64,000 nucleotides of DNA from Saccharomycopsis fibuligera x Saccharomycopsis cf. fibuligera (Eukaryota > Ascomycota > Saccharomycetes > Ascoideales > Saccharomycopsidaceae). Shown here in pieces: positions 1 through 10,682 of the stretch. The first letter of the stretch is position 1, and each line of letters begins with the position of its first letter. The position numbers and the translations under genes were made by a program. A model generated the notes under the pieces. It did no database searches. It was not told where the DNA came from and saw nothing but the letters and a program-made list of their open reading frames with translations. Where the stretch lies: positions 248,001-312,000 of the forward strand of contig CP012809.1 in the NCBI GenBank assembly GCA_001936135.1. The letters are read 5' to 3'.

Positions 1-3000
1 CAAGCTCAGCAAGTACATAGACAATCTCCATATGCTCCACCAACACAGTCAAACCAACAACAAGTACCACAGCAGTCGCCGTACGCTCCTCAGCAACAGC
101 AGCAATTGTCGACGCCGTTAACGAGCAATAATGTGAAATTAAACAGTAATAAATATGGACCAAGCGCAAAACGCTTCAATTATGGGCCATCTTCAGCATC
201 AAGTAGTAAATATGCCCCATCAATGAACCCTTCGGCTGCAGTGGCTGGTCCACCACCACATGTTGGTGCTCCTCATTTTCAGCAACAACAACAACAACAA
301 CAGCAACAAGTACCATCAGGCCCACCAAGTTTAGTGGGTGGTCCAGCTGGATATGGTGCTTCACCAAGAATTTCTAATGGCTCTTTGATAAATGGAGGCC
401 TTCCAAATGTCATTAAAAACAACGGTAATGTTGCTAGCAATAAATATGCTCCTTCACAAGGTCAAAGCGGTGGTCAATTTGAACCGCAATCCCAGCAACA
501 GCAATTGCAGCAATCGGGATTTCCTCCAATTCCTCTATCTGCTGGAAACTCCTATGAGGCTGCTAATAATGGGAGCGCATATCCACAGCCACAAACTGCA
601 TATGCTCCACCTCCTCAACGAGTACAACAATCTGACATTTTGCAGCCTGGGATGATAAATCAAAACCCTGCACCAATTAGTCTGGGTGATGCGCCAGTTG
701 ATGCTTTGCCTGCTGGTGGTCCACCACCAATCACTAAAGGTACCTTGAAAAGGAAAAAATCAGTGGCCCCAACTGCAGCTCTCAATGATCCGTTTGGGTT
801 CCCACTTGCTACTCCAGAAGCCGCAAACGCTCCAACTACCACTGCCTTAGCATCTAAATATGGACCAAAGAGTGGTGCTGCTACGACAAAGAAAAACAGG
901 TCTGCTGTTCCAAGCATTACGGGCTCGCCGGTGCAGAACAGTATCTTCCAACCATCTTCTCCATTTAGTCCACATCAACAGGTTCCTTTCAATGCTGGGT
1001 CGGCCAGTATTACAAGTGGTGCTATCGCCAGTGGTTCTATTACTGGAACTGGCATTCCCGTATCATTACCAACTAGAAGAGAACCCATTGAATACTATCA
1101 AAGTCTTCAAATGCCAATTTTCAAGTTTTCGCAATCTGGTAATGTAGTAATTGTTAATTCTAACGAAGTCAGTGGCGCTTCTGCTGGATTCCAAGCACCA
1201 GCAATCGGATCCGAAGTGAAAGTTATGACCAAATCAGCAAAGGACATTTTAACCATTGAAGAGAAAGTCGACACATACCCAATTGACAAAAAGAAAGGTC
1301 ACTTGGAGAAATGGTTAACTGAAAAGATTAATATTCCTAGTTACGATAGTGAAAATTCTAATTTGATTTTGAAAATTTTTCGCGATATTATTGAGTCAAA
1401 TTACGATCCGTTAGTGTATTATAAAAAAGTTTCAAAGACACTCATCGACCATTTTGGATTTATTATCGGAAGTAATGCACAGTTTGAAAAAAATAGTTTT
1501 AAGGTTGTGAAAACTCATAACGTCAGTATTGATGCTGATTATTTGAGTGAAATATCTAAATCGTTGGTGAATAACACCACTGCTGAACTTGCTACTGCCA
1601 ATGGAGATTGGGCTACATCTTTGTTATATGCTAGCTTGTTCAATAAGGAAAAATTCTTGAGTGTTTGTGGTGATTTTGTTAACGCAACATTCAAAAATGA
1701 GCAAAACAAAGATAGCTTTTTGCTTTATTTGCTTTTTAAGAGTTTTATCAATGCACCTGAATTGTTAGCGATGCTATCCCAAAGAGAACAAGGGTTTTTG
1801 GATCAAAACTGGTTTCAATTGCTAGCTTATATTTTGAATTCGGTGACTGAGGCCAATTTACCAATGGTTCAAAGTATATTGGTGGAATATGGCAAATATT
1901 TCCAGCAAACGATGTCTACTGGAAACAAAGCGCAAATCAATTTTATTCTTGCGTTAGTTCCTATTGATTTGTTCAAGTTTGCCTCAAATAATGTATTATA
2001 TTATGTTATCCTTGATATTTACGCTCATATTTTGGATAAGAAAAGTATCCAGTACAAATTTGATAAAAGACTCATCAAGGATGCATTGGATAGCTACCTT
2101 AGCGATTATGGTATTAGAAAGAAAGCAACTTCAGAAAAACCCTCCGCTGGCTGGTTTGGGAGCAAATCAAAGATCGATTTATCTTATCAGTTTAATAAGT
2201 TCATTGCTGGCGAAGAAAATGCTAAAGAAAGCCAGCAAACTAGCATCTTTGACAAGGTATCTAATAATGTGACATCTTCAACGACAGCAACTGTTACTAA
2301 AGCTGCTCCAACAAATGCTGGTCCTCTTCCTATTAGACATAACAGTATGAGTATGATGACTAATCCGCTTATTACAAGTGGTCATCCAATTGGTAATAGT
2401 GTAGTTTCTCCACAATCCCCATTCACCCCAATTGGAGCCACAAGCAATCTTAGAAGTTCACTAATGAATTCCGGTCCTACTGCTACAAATAATACAGTAG
2501 CAGCAGCAGTTCCGCAAGCAGGACCATTATATGGGCCTCTTGCTGATAACAATAATTATGGAGCTAGCAGCGCTTTTGTTCCTGCAAACAATGCCAGTAA
2601 TACCGACGGTAATGCTCACCATTCAATCAGCAGAACTCATTCTTCTCCAGCTATTGCTCCTCAAAGAACAGGATTTTCAAGATATGCACCAGTAGCTGCC
2701 GCTGCTAGAGGAAACTACTCTCCGTCTTTAAATAATAGCACCACTGATTTGCTAAGCACCGCACATGGTTTGAGAAGACCTCTGGAAGATTTGCTTGCCG
2801 GAAATTTGACTAGCCCTGACTTGCTAAGCAATGTTAGTAAGACTAATGCTAATGCTATAATACCATCAGCTCCGTCAGCTCCACCAGTTCCACCAGCTGC
2901 ACCAGTTCCATCAGCAGCAGCAGCTCAGAGAGTGGCCATCACTAAGGGTCGTACTGCTAAAAAGACATCAAAATACGGACCATCTGCTGCTTCAACGGCT

Positions 3001-5667
3001 GCTACCACTGTCACTGCATCAGCAGCTCATACAGGAGTTCCAAGTATTCCACCCCTGCTTAATGAGTCTATTATGAATCCAGCCGGTTTTACAGCAGTAC
3101 AGACTCCTGGTGTACATGATTTGTACAATCTTCCAAATGATTCTAAACCTTCAACAATCACAGGTGATGTTATTGATTCTCCACCAAGAGTTACAGAGCC
3201 AAATGAGTCTAGCTATTTTGATAGACAAGCACCAAGTCAGATGCCTCCTGCACTACAAGGTCAAGCATCTGCGCCTGCACCACCAGCAAAAGCTGGCCCT
3301 GCTAAAAGCTCAAGATATGCACCACCTGCTAACACTAATGATAGCGCTAATGCTAATGACAATACCAACCAAGTTTCCTCTAATACCGGAACGGTAGAAG
3401 AAAATAATTTTGATTTTCAAAATGATAACGGTTTAGCGTTGACGGAATTTGATATCTATAATGTTGCTAACGGTGTATCTGAACCAGCTAAACAAGACAT
3501 GGCAGTTCCAGAAATTGACCAAAATCAAAAGCAAGATAAAATGCCTTCACAAGCATCTTCGGCGGTCGGACCTCCAACAGGATCACTGGGTGCGTCACCA
3601 GCTGTGGCACCAGTAAAGGCAAAGGCTTCTGAGGCTGCTGCACCGCCATTAAGCTCAGGACGTACAAAAAGAAAAGGTAAAAAGTCGTCTAGATACGCAC
3701 CATCTGCTGGGCTCAATTCATTTTATTTGTTCAGTGATGGTGGATCCGCTAACAGTTCCAGCTTAGATTTTGGTGAAAAGAATGACAAAGTGTCAGCACC
3801 AGTAGCCGAACCTCCAATTGCTAGTACTACTGCTGTTGCTGGAAGTCCATATGAAGCACATAGTGGAGTTGTGCCACTTGAGGTTGAAACTACTACTTAT
3901 ACTCCTGTTGAAATAGAGAAACAAAATACAAATAAAATTCATGACTTATCAAAGGAGAACAACAATAAATCTGAAGCACGTGAAGTTAATGCTGGATTTC
4001 CAACTCTGGAACCAGCACACCAAGCCCCTGCCAAGACAGAGCAAGAAGCTGAAAAGTTGGCAGATCCTCAAAATGAATTTAACTCACCTATTAATCATGA
4101 GAGTGTTGCTGCTCCTCCTTCAAAATCGCAAGAAAGCGCATTCCATAAACCAGTTTCAGCATCAGCAAGAACTGCTCTGAAAAGAAAGACATCAAGATAT
4201 GCTCCACCTTCTGGAGTGGCTCCATCTTTAGCAACTCAAAAAATACCAGAAAGTAGTTATTCACATATTGATATGTATAATATTGGCGCACCATCTGGAC
4301 AAACTTCGACTGATCAAATGCCAGAAAAAGCTGAAGACAAAAATCAGCAGCAACAGCAATATCTGGTGCCAGCGCAAAGCATAACTGCTACTAATGCTTA
4401 CGAAAATAATTATGGCTCGTCTTCTCCATTAGCAAGTAAAGAACCCGAAACTCCAAGTGATCTTCATACAAAATTGAATAGCGGCAATGGTGGTGTTGCT
4501 TCTAGCAAAGCAAGTAGAAGCAATTCAATCAAAAGTCCAAGATACGGTCCACTTGATAGCTCTAGTGTAATCCATGATGTGTCAGAAATTACTGAAGACG
4601 TCTCATTTGGCCCATATAATGGCAGCTATTCTGCATTTGAGCCAGTGACGCATCAAGATATTGAAGAAAGTTTGAGTCGTCAACAATTGCAGTTTCAAAG
4701 ACGTCCAGAATATGCTGGATCAGTGCTTTCTGCTTCAGACTACAATCCTCCATCTCAAGCATCATTTGCCCGTCAACATGGTTTTAGAGGTGGTCCTGGA
4801 AGTTCAAGATTTGCTCCACTTGAGGATCCAAATTCTTTTAGCAGGTTGCGTAAAGGTTCTAGTGTATCTAGTATAGGAACCGCCAGCCATGTGGCCACCT
4901 ACGTTCAAGATGACACGATATATGAGGATGAAGACGAGGATGAAATTAGTGAGGATGAAGAGGAAGTTAAAATGGAGAAGTCAATTAGACTGCAAACTGA
5001 AAAGAAGAAGAAGCACGTTGCTGCTAGCGTTGATGCTGAAAAGCCTATCAAAAAAGCTGCCAGCACTGGTAAAAACCATAGTGGAAGTAAACAGTTGTCT
5101 AGAAAAGGCTCTGGTTGGTTTAATTGGCTAGCTAAGGAAAAAGAAGATAAGGGTCCAAAAGTGTATAAGGCCAAGTTAGGTGAGGAGAGTAACTTTTATT
5201 ATGATGAAAAATTAAAGCGTTGGATAAATAAGGATCAACCATTGGAAGAGCAGGTTGTTAAAGCGGCTCCACCACCACCAAAGATGAAAAAATCAGCTCC
5301 TCCACCTGCTGGTAGTAGTGCTGGCAATGGAGGTCCAGGCGGTCTAAGCGGTCCAGGTCCATCAAGGTCTGCTAGATCATCAATTGGATCTTCTCAAGCT
5401 CCGCCAATTTCATCGCCATTGGCCCAGCCACCAACTTCTGCCGCTTCTGTTCCAGCACCGCCATCTGCTCCTAGTGGCGCTAGTGTGGGGCCTATGCCTT
5501 CTGTTGGATATCCAAAGAAATCGGCTGCCAAGAAGGGCAATGAACTTGAAGATTTATTGGCGTTTACTGGTGCTGCGTCACCTGCAGGAACTGCTGGTAG
5601 ACGAAAGGGTAAAAAGGGAAGCCGTCGTGGTTACGTTAATGTTATGGAGACGATGAAGTCTCAATAA
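1..5667 (+). CDS. SEC16: Sec16, COPII coat assembly scaffold at ER exit sites (5' partial)
   Basis: The reading frame is open to the left window edge, so the N-terminus is missing and 1888 residues are visible. Sec16 is a peripheral ER protein that organises ER exit sites and binds COPII subunits. A conserved central domain (about nt 1290-2230, beginning near KKGHLEKWLTEK) matches the alpha-helical ancestral coatomer element that binds Sec13. It is flanked by long disordered Pro/Ala/Ser/Asn/Gln-rich arms. The C-terminus (GNELEDLLAFTG, then RRKGKKGSRRGYVNVM) is the short conserved Sec16 tail. A basic-Tyr-Ala/Gly-Pro motif (KYGPSA, RYAPPA and similar) recurs at least a dozen times in the arms. 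A polyQ run sits at about nt 280-310 and an acidic patch at about nt 4920-4970. The few CTG codons lie in the low-complexity arms, none in the central domain. Identity is firm; the true start lies outside the window. Confidence 0.93.
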   Translation, partial: QAQQVHRQSPYAPPTQSNQQQVPQQSPYAPQQQQQLSTPLTSNNVKLNSNKYGPSAKRFNYGPSSASSSKYAPSMNPSAAVAGPPPHVGAPHFQQQQQQQQQQVPSGPPSLVGGPAGYGASPRISNGSLINGGLPNVIKNNGNVASNKYAPSQGQSGGQFEPQSQQQQLQQSGFPPIPLSAGNSYEAANNGSAYPQPQTAYAPPPQRVQQSDILQPGMINQNPAPISLGDAPVDALPAGGPPPITKGTLKRKKSVAPTAALNDPFGFPLATPEAANAPTTTALASKYGPKSGAATTKKNRSAVPSITGSPVQNSIFQPSSPFSPHQQVPFNAGSASITSGAIASGSITGTGIPVSLPTRREPIEYYQSLQMPIFKFSQSGNVVIVNSNEVSGASAGFQAPAIGSEVKVMTKSAKDILTIEEKVDTYPIDKKKGHLEKWLTEKINIPSYDSENSNLILKIFRDIIESNYDPLVYYKKVSKTLIDHFGFIIGSNAQFEKNSFKVVKTHNVSIDADYLSEISKSLVNNTTAELATANGDWATSLLYASLFNKEKFLSVCGDFVNATFKNEQNKDSFLLYLLFKSFINAPELLAMLSQREQGFLDQNWFQLLAYILNSVTEANLPMVQSILVEYGKYFQQTMSTGNKAQINFILALVPIDLFKFASNNVLYYVILDIYAHILDKKSIQYKFDKRLIKDALDSYLSDYGIRKKATSEKPSAGWFGSKSKIDLSYQFNKFIAGEENAKESQQTSIFDKVSNNVTSSTTATVTKAAPTNAGPLPIRHNSMSMMTNPLITSGHPIGNSVVSPQSPFTPIGATSNLRSSLMNSGPTATNNTVAAAVPQAGPLYGPLADNNNYGASSAFVPANNASNTDGNAHHSISRTHSSPAIAPQRTGFSRYAPVAAAARGNYSPSLNNSTTDLLSTAHGLRRPLEDLLAGNLTSPDLLSNVSKTNANAIIPSAPSAPPVPPAAPVPSAAAAQRVAITKGRTAKKTSKYGPSAASTAATTVTASAAHTGVPSIPPLLNESIMNPAGFTAVQTPGVHDLYNLPNDSKPSTITGDVIDSPPRVTEPNESSYFDRQAPSQMPPALQGQASAPAPPAKAGPAKSSRYAPPANTNDSANANDNTNQVSSNTGTVEENNFDFQNDNGLALTEFDIYNVANGVSEPAKQDMAVPEIDQNQKQDKMPSQASSAVGPPTGSLGASPAVAPVKAKASEAAAPPLSSGRTKRKGKKSSRYAPSAGLNSFYLFSDGGSANSSSLDFGEKNDKVSAPVAEPPIASTTAVAGSPYEAHSGVVPLEVETTTYTPVEIEKQNTNKIHDLSKENNNKSEAREVNAGFPTLEPAHQAPAKTEQEAEKLADPQNEFNSPINHESVAAPPSKSQESAFHKPVSASARTALKRKTSRYAPPSGVAPSLATQKIPESSYSHIDMYNIGAPSGQTSTDQMPEKAEDKNQQQQQYLVPAQSITATNAYENNYGSSSPLASKEPETPSDLHTKLNSGNGGVASSKASRSNSIKSPRYGPLDSSSVIHDVSEITEDVSFGPYNGSYSAFEPVTHQDIEESLSRQQLQFQRRPEYAGSVLSASDYNPPSQASFARQHGFRGGPGSSRFAPLEDPNSFSRLRKGSSVSSIGTASHVATYVQDDTIYEDEDEDEISEDEEEVKMEKSIRLQTEKKKKHVAASVDAEKPIKKAASTGKNHSGSKQLSRKGSGWFNWLAKEKEDKGPKVYKAKLGEESNFYYDEKLKRWINKDQPLEEQVVKAAPPPPKMKKSAPPPAGSSAGNGGPGGLSGPGPSRSARSSIGSSQAPPISSPLAQPPTSAASVPAPPSAPSGASVGPMPSVGYPKKSAAKKGNELEDLLAFTGAASPAGTAGRRKGKKGSRRGYVNVMETMKSQ

Positions 5668-6105
5668 TCATTTTGAATTTTATGGCTCTGCTTTGAACAT
5701 GTGTTTGCTGCTTTGTATGATGTAATTGTGTTTTGATAAGTTTCTCAATGTTAAGCATTGCATTTTTTTCTAATTTTTTTTACAGTTATCAATTTTTTCT
5801 TTTTTTTTTTTTTACGTTATACTTTCATTTGATTTATTATTTATTTTTTGATTTTTTATAGTTTGTTGCTATTTTGTTCCATATGTTATCTTTTTAAAAT
5901 GTTGTATTGTTTTATTTTGGTTCAAAAACTTGTATGTTTAGAAATATTATTTTTAAGTTACTCCTTCAATAGTGAGAACCTAAATTTTCAGGATTAGGCA
6001 GCTTTTTAAGAATGAACTCTAGAATTAAAATATAATGATAAAGACAATAATTTTCTGTCCGTGATGTTCACCGCCCATCCAAAGCGGTCGGAAAAACGTC
6101 CCCGA

Positions 6106-6139
<34 letters not shown>

Positions 6140-6266
6140 AAAAAAATAATTTAAAATATACTCTGTCAACATGAAAAAAAAAAAAAATGAAAAACTGAAA
6201 CGTTAGAATGTTCCACTGTGCAGCCTCAACAACTCTTCATCAATAGCACGCGCTTTTTCACTATCG
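5668..6266. other. Intergenic, SEC16 3' / AIM22 5'
   Basis: No gene is seen. The left half is very T-rich and probably holds the SEC16 3' UTR and polyadenylation signals. A run of 31 A lies at 6107-6137, about 130 bp upstream of AIM22, and is a plausible nucleosome-excluding promoter element. Confidence 0.7.
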
Positions 6267-7970
6267 ATGATTGTATTCAAACATTTATCTAGAAAGGAAT
6301 CTCAGCGCCATGTTAACGGATTGGTTTCTGCCTATTTCAAGTATATAACGACACTGCAGAATCAGCGAAACATCAGTTCATCCTGCGCTTCAGCACCAAT
6401 ATCGTCAGCATCGCCAAGTTTTGATTCAGTCAAAGCTGCTAAGGTGATCAATGATAAATATTGCCATTTGGTCACTGAGTATGAAAGCTATGGCATCTCA
6501 AAGTTGCAGCTTGAAGAGCTTGTCAAGCTGAATGGGCCACATGTGTATTGGTCAAACTTGACCGATCCATACTTGAATTTGGCTCTCGAGACATACATTT
6601 TCAACAACATGCCAACAGTGCCCAGTATCACTAAACAAAAAAGTCGGCAGCGACAGAATAGCAACAAAGAGGAAGAAGACCAGCAGCAACGAAAAGAAAG
6701 AGAAGAAGAATATATGAAAAGGATACCTAATTTTAGTCACAACAGGCTAGTTTTGTATAAGAACCGCAAATGTATTGTTTTCGGAAAAAATCAAAACCCT
6801 TGGAAGGAAATCAATTTCAAGTACTTGAAATCACATAGCCTTGTGAATACAAGCAGCATCAATAACGAAACGTTTGCTCATAATCAAGAGTTCAGTGGCA
6901 ATGGTGTAGAAAAGTTTGAGATCTTGAGGAGAAATTCTGGTGGAGGCACTGTAATTCATGATGATGGTAACATGAATTACTGTTACATTACCACAAAAAA
7001 TGCCTTTGATCGGAAAACTTTCAGTAAAGTTATCGTCGAAGAACTAAACTCAATATATGAAAAGTACAATGATTGTCCGACTGCGGTTGCCGCCGATGAA
7101 AGCAGAGGATCAAAATCGCTTGGCGTGGCTCCTAAGTATCCCATAATAATCAACGACAGAGGTGATCTAGTGATCCGTCTTGCGCAAAATTCTACAACTT
7201 ACACAAATAAAGACAATGAAAATTTGCAACAACCGTTATTGCAAGAGTACAAAATTTCAGGATCTGCCTATAAAGTTAGCAAGGGCCGCAGTTATCATCA
7301 TGGAACAATGCTCTTAAATTGTCAGTTGAACAAGTTTGACAATATTTTAAGTAAAAGTGGTGACAAGGATAACATGATCTACGATAAAAGTGTCGACTCA
7401 ACAAGAGCAAAAATTATTAATTTGGAAATGGATGAGATTTCTTTCAATAATTTGATTATTGCTGGATTTATCAAAAGATATGGATTTGCTAACCATGAAC
7501 TTCTCCAATTGAACCGTGACAACGATAAAGTAAATTTTTGTAATTTTTCTGCGTCTATCCAAAAAGGGAATGATTTGCCAGTGATAGAAATAGATAATGG
7601 CCAAGATAGAGAGAAGAAATCAGTCTACTTGACAATTGTCAACGATGCAAATTCGCTTCCTGAGGAAGTTCTTCAAATAGCTAATGAATTAAAATCATGG
7701 GACTTCAAATTCGGTAAGACCCCGAAATTTCAAAGTGTGATAATAAATCAAGAATTGAATATTAAGTTAAGTTTTCAAGTGGAGAAAGGATGTGTTACTC
7801 AAGTTGAATTGGCTGAAGGAAATGCTGATGCTCAGCTATTATCAGGATTGGCCAAATTGATTCAAGATGTAACTGACGGAACTGTGCCAATTCGATACGT
7901 TGGCAATGATATTGCCGAATATTTTGAAAACGATCAGATCAAACAGTGGATCAAATCGGTGGTTTTGTGA
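6267..7970 (+). CDS. AIM22: Mitochondrial lipoate-protein ligase, LplA family
   Basis: This 567-residue protein matches fungal Aim22/Lip3-type lipoyl ligases, which attach or transfer lipoate to the E2 subunits of mitochondrial 2-oxoacid dehydrogenases and to glycine cleavage H protein. Family landmarks appear in order: YWSNLTDPYLNLALE at about residue 95, RLVLYKNRKCIVFGKNQNPW near 160-180, the RRNSGGGTVIHD substrate loop at about 222-233, and YKISGSAYKVSKGRSYHHGT with the lysine expected to contact the lipoyl-adenylate. The N-terminus is basic, Ser/Ala-rich and poor in acidic residues, which fits a mitochondrial presequence. An E/Q/K/R-rich insertion at about residues 125-145 is probably a loop. 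The ATG at 6267 is the first in frame and gives the presequence. The C-terminal 110 residues resemble the LplA accessory domain. Which acyl donor is used cannot be told from sequence. Confidence 0.88.
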   Translation: MIVFKHLSRKESQRHVNGLVSAYFKYITTLQNQRNISSSCASAPISSASPSFDSVKAAKVINDKYCHLVTEYESYGISKLQLEELVKLNGPHVYWSNLTDPYLNLALETYIFNNMPTVPSITKQKSRQRQNSNKEEEDQQQRKEREEEYMKRIPNFSHNRLVLYKNRKCIVFGKNQNPWKEINFKYLKSHSLVNTSSINNETFAHNQEFSGNGVEKFEILRRNSGGGTVIHDDGNMNYCYITTKNAFDRKTFSKVIVEELNSIYEKYNDCPTAVAADESRGSKSLGVAPKYPIIINDRGDLVIRLAQNSTTYTNKDNENLQQPLLQEYKISGSAYKVSKGRSYHHGTMLLNCQLNKFDNILSKSGDKDNMIYDKSVDSTRAKIINLEMDEISFNNLIIAGFIKRYGFANHELLQLNRDNDKVNFCNFSASIQKGNDLPVIEIDNGQDREKKSVYLTIVNDANSLPEEVLQIANELKSWDFKFGKTPKFQSVIINQELNIKLSFQVEKGCVTQVELAEGNADAQLLSGLAKLIQDVTDGTVPIRYVGNDIAEYFENDQIKQWIKSVVL

Positions 7971-9404
7971 GATGGTTAAATTCAACAATCACTTGTTTAT
8001 TATAATCTGCGAGAACTCTTTTGTTGGCTGAATATAGGAAGAAGAATTATAAATATATATATAAATAGCATTATTACGTTTCATCCATCTCATTTCATAG
8101 GGACGCTTATTTTTACTTTTTGACAGTAAAAGCCTTTTCGCTTTGCATACTGTGCGTTTATTGATGTTCAATAGATTTAGATTTAAATGCACTCTTCTGA
8201 GCACTTTACTATTATTATAACTACTACTTTATACTTTAACAATCGGGATAGCTGTAGTCAAGCTCCCGTATTTTGCACAGAATAAAGTCATGAAGTTATT
8301 AACGTTTGGGTAATTTTGATATCTTAGTAAAATAAGGTAATTGCCCATAGTGAAAATATATATGAAATAAGCAAAAGAACAAGCTTTTTTTTTCAAAGAG
8401 AAGCTACGTGTAGCAATATCTCTGGAGAAGCTTAATCTTTTGTTTCTTTCGCTAAACCGCCCTCCCCCTCTTCCCGCTTAATCGGTGTAGGCACTACTCA
8501 TCCGTACAACGCCATTTGTAAAGTTTTGCTGATAATCATAAACACCTGGATATCCCCACGTAGCATATCCATGTTTATCAGCAGCGGTCTCTTTATCATT
8601 TCCGGTATCATATCTAATTGCAATAGTTATTAGTATGTCAAATCGCGCGCAGCTGTTTATTATTTGTTGCGCTATTCTTTCCAAACAAATGCAACTCGCA
8701 CAAAAACATTTCTCACAAAACTGTAGCTAGTAACTCGAAGAAACTAGAAAAAGCCCTGCTGCTCACAAAAACCAGCAATAACTAGCCGCTATCCACTAGC
8801 CACTTGCCGCTAACCTAGAGACATAATTATATTCATAAATTATTTTTAAAAAAAGGGCTCCCAGGTCATCAAAAAAATTCATCCAATTGTAGTCAAAATA
8901 TGCCCTAGATAAACAAATAGCAATTTCAGAAGCCCAAGCCACTTTTGCCGAAGTCAAACGCCAAAATTTTTGATTTTTTTGAAGCCTAATTATAGTCATT
9001 ATTACAGCTTAGGATTAAAAATGTGATAATATCTTAAATTTTGAGAAACAAGACATACCGCAGACTGCGCAAGCGGGCTTTGGCAGAGCACAGCATGTTG
9101 GGTTGTACAGCAAATCGATCTGCTATCCGTTCGAGCTCGAGAAATTCAAGAGCTTTCCCGTTATAGTTGGCAGGCAGGCGGACTAATGTTAGTACCAGAT
9201 ATACCGCTCAAAAGTACTACAGGCGCTCTCCCTGCTTACCGCTGCTTACCGCTGCCTGCCACCACTGGGCACAGCAGCAGCAGGCGTAGCCTAGCCTAGC
9301 GTGGCATTGCTGAACATAAATTTATCTCTTTTGTTTGTGGCCTGCAGTTGAAACCTAGCAGCCGGAGAGAGTGCCGCCAGCGCAGTGCAGTACAGCACAG
9401 CAGC

Positions 9405-9495
9405 GCAAAGTAAAGCAAAGCAAAGCAAGGCAAAGCAAAGCAAAGCAATAGCAGCAGCACTGAAAGCAAAAGCAAAAGCAAAAGCAACATGGCAT
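9405..9495. repeat. GCAAA / GCAAAA tandem repeat
   Basis: A run of GCAAA pentamers with a few variants is followed, after a short GCA-rich spacer, by GCAAAA hexamers. It is non-coding and lies in the GC-richer middle of the AIM22-EFG1 gap. Confidence 0.8.
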
Positions 9496-9639
9496 CATCT
9501 AGCATCTGGCATCTAACATTGGATCTGGCAGCAATATACACGTTTTGCGCAGTAAATTCTTTTTGTTTCTTGTAAACACACATATATACATATATTTGAT
9601 TTTGTTAGTGTGTTCATTTTGGATGCATTATTGCGGCTG

Positions 9640-9681
9640 CTGCTACTGCCATGCTGCTACTGCCCTGCTGCTACTGCCATG
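9640..9681. repeat. Three copies of a 14-bp tandem repeat
   Basis: The unit CTGCTACTGCCATG occurs three times head to tail with one mismatch (the middle copy ends CCTG). A degenerate partial copy follows. 14 is not a multiple of 3, so a coding origin is unlikely. Confidence 0.85.
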
Positions 9682-10682
9682 CTGCCATACTGCCGAAGGT
9701 TGCAAGGGACAAATAATAAAGCATGGGGAACCTCAAATTAACTAAAATTTATATGCGTTCATACATAATTGTTAAAATAGACAGTTAATTTCAGACTCTT
9801 GTATGCTTTATCAATGCTTTACAAAGTTGTGTAGAATTTTTTTAGCTTTTGATAATTGATTTTTTTTTTTATTTTTTATTTTTTATCAAATATATAAAAA
9901 TTTATAATGGCAATATGAAAAATAGAAAATTTTAAGAAAAATGATGAAACGCAAAAAAAAAAAAAAAAAAAAGCTAGAAATTATCATTTTCGAGTTCTAA
10001 AATATGACAAATAATTTACAATAAAATGAGGCAGCTTATCAAAGCCTTCAAATTTCACCAAATAAAGCTTTCCACTATTCTCTCCACGTCATTAGTTTCA
10101 AACAAAATGAGAATTTATAAACGTGTAACCGCAATGACTAGCAGTCATCAACACTTTATATTCAAACCGGTTTATCGTTAATTTTTTAAGAGATGCAACA
10201 AATAATAATGAAAAAGAAAGACGAGAAATAGAAAAAAAGAAAAAAAAAAAGAAAAAAGAGGCTAACTTGAAATGGTCGTATTGAAAGAGATATTAGAAGA
10301 GAAAAAAAGATCATTACAGTGAAGGAATAAGAATTGATAAAAAAATACAAAAGAAAACTGAAATACAAAACAAATAACATTTGAAAATAAGAAAACAAAA
10401 CCATTAACGATCATAATCAGCCCCTTAAATTAACTTTCATCAACCTCAATTCCTTTCTTCCTTTTCATCTTCTTTCTATCCTCTTCCTTTTTTTTTACTT
10501 ATGAAATAAAAGTACCAAATGCAATGATATGAAATGATAAACATTAAATGACAAGATAATAGCAGCCAAAAGCAAAGCTTCACAATGAGGCATTATTTGA
10601 GAAAAAAATGTAACAAAAAAAATTGACAAAAAAATGTGATGCAGTAGTACATGAATCAATTCAATTTTGAGATACAGCCAAA

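Larger units (their letters stand above)
7971..10682. other. Long convergent intergenic region between AIM22 and EFG1
   Basis: About 2.7 kb lies between the 3' ends of two convergent genes, which is unusually long for a yeast. No open frame here resembles a protein. The flanks are AT-rich 3' UTR-like sequence. The middle (about 9060-9700) is distinctly richer in G+C and carries short tandem repeats. An unannotated non-coding RNA is possible, but no known RNA family was recognised. Confidence 0.6.
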
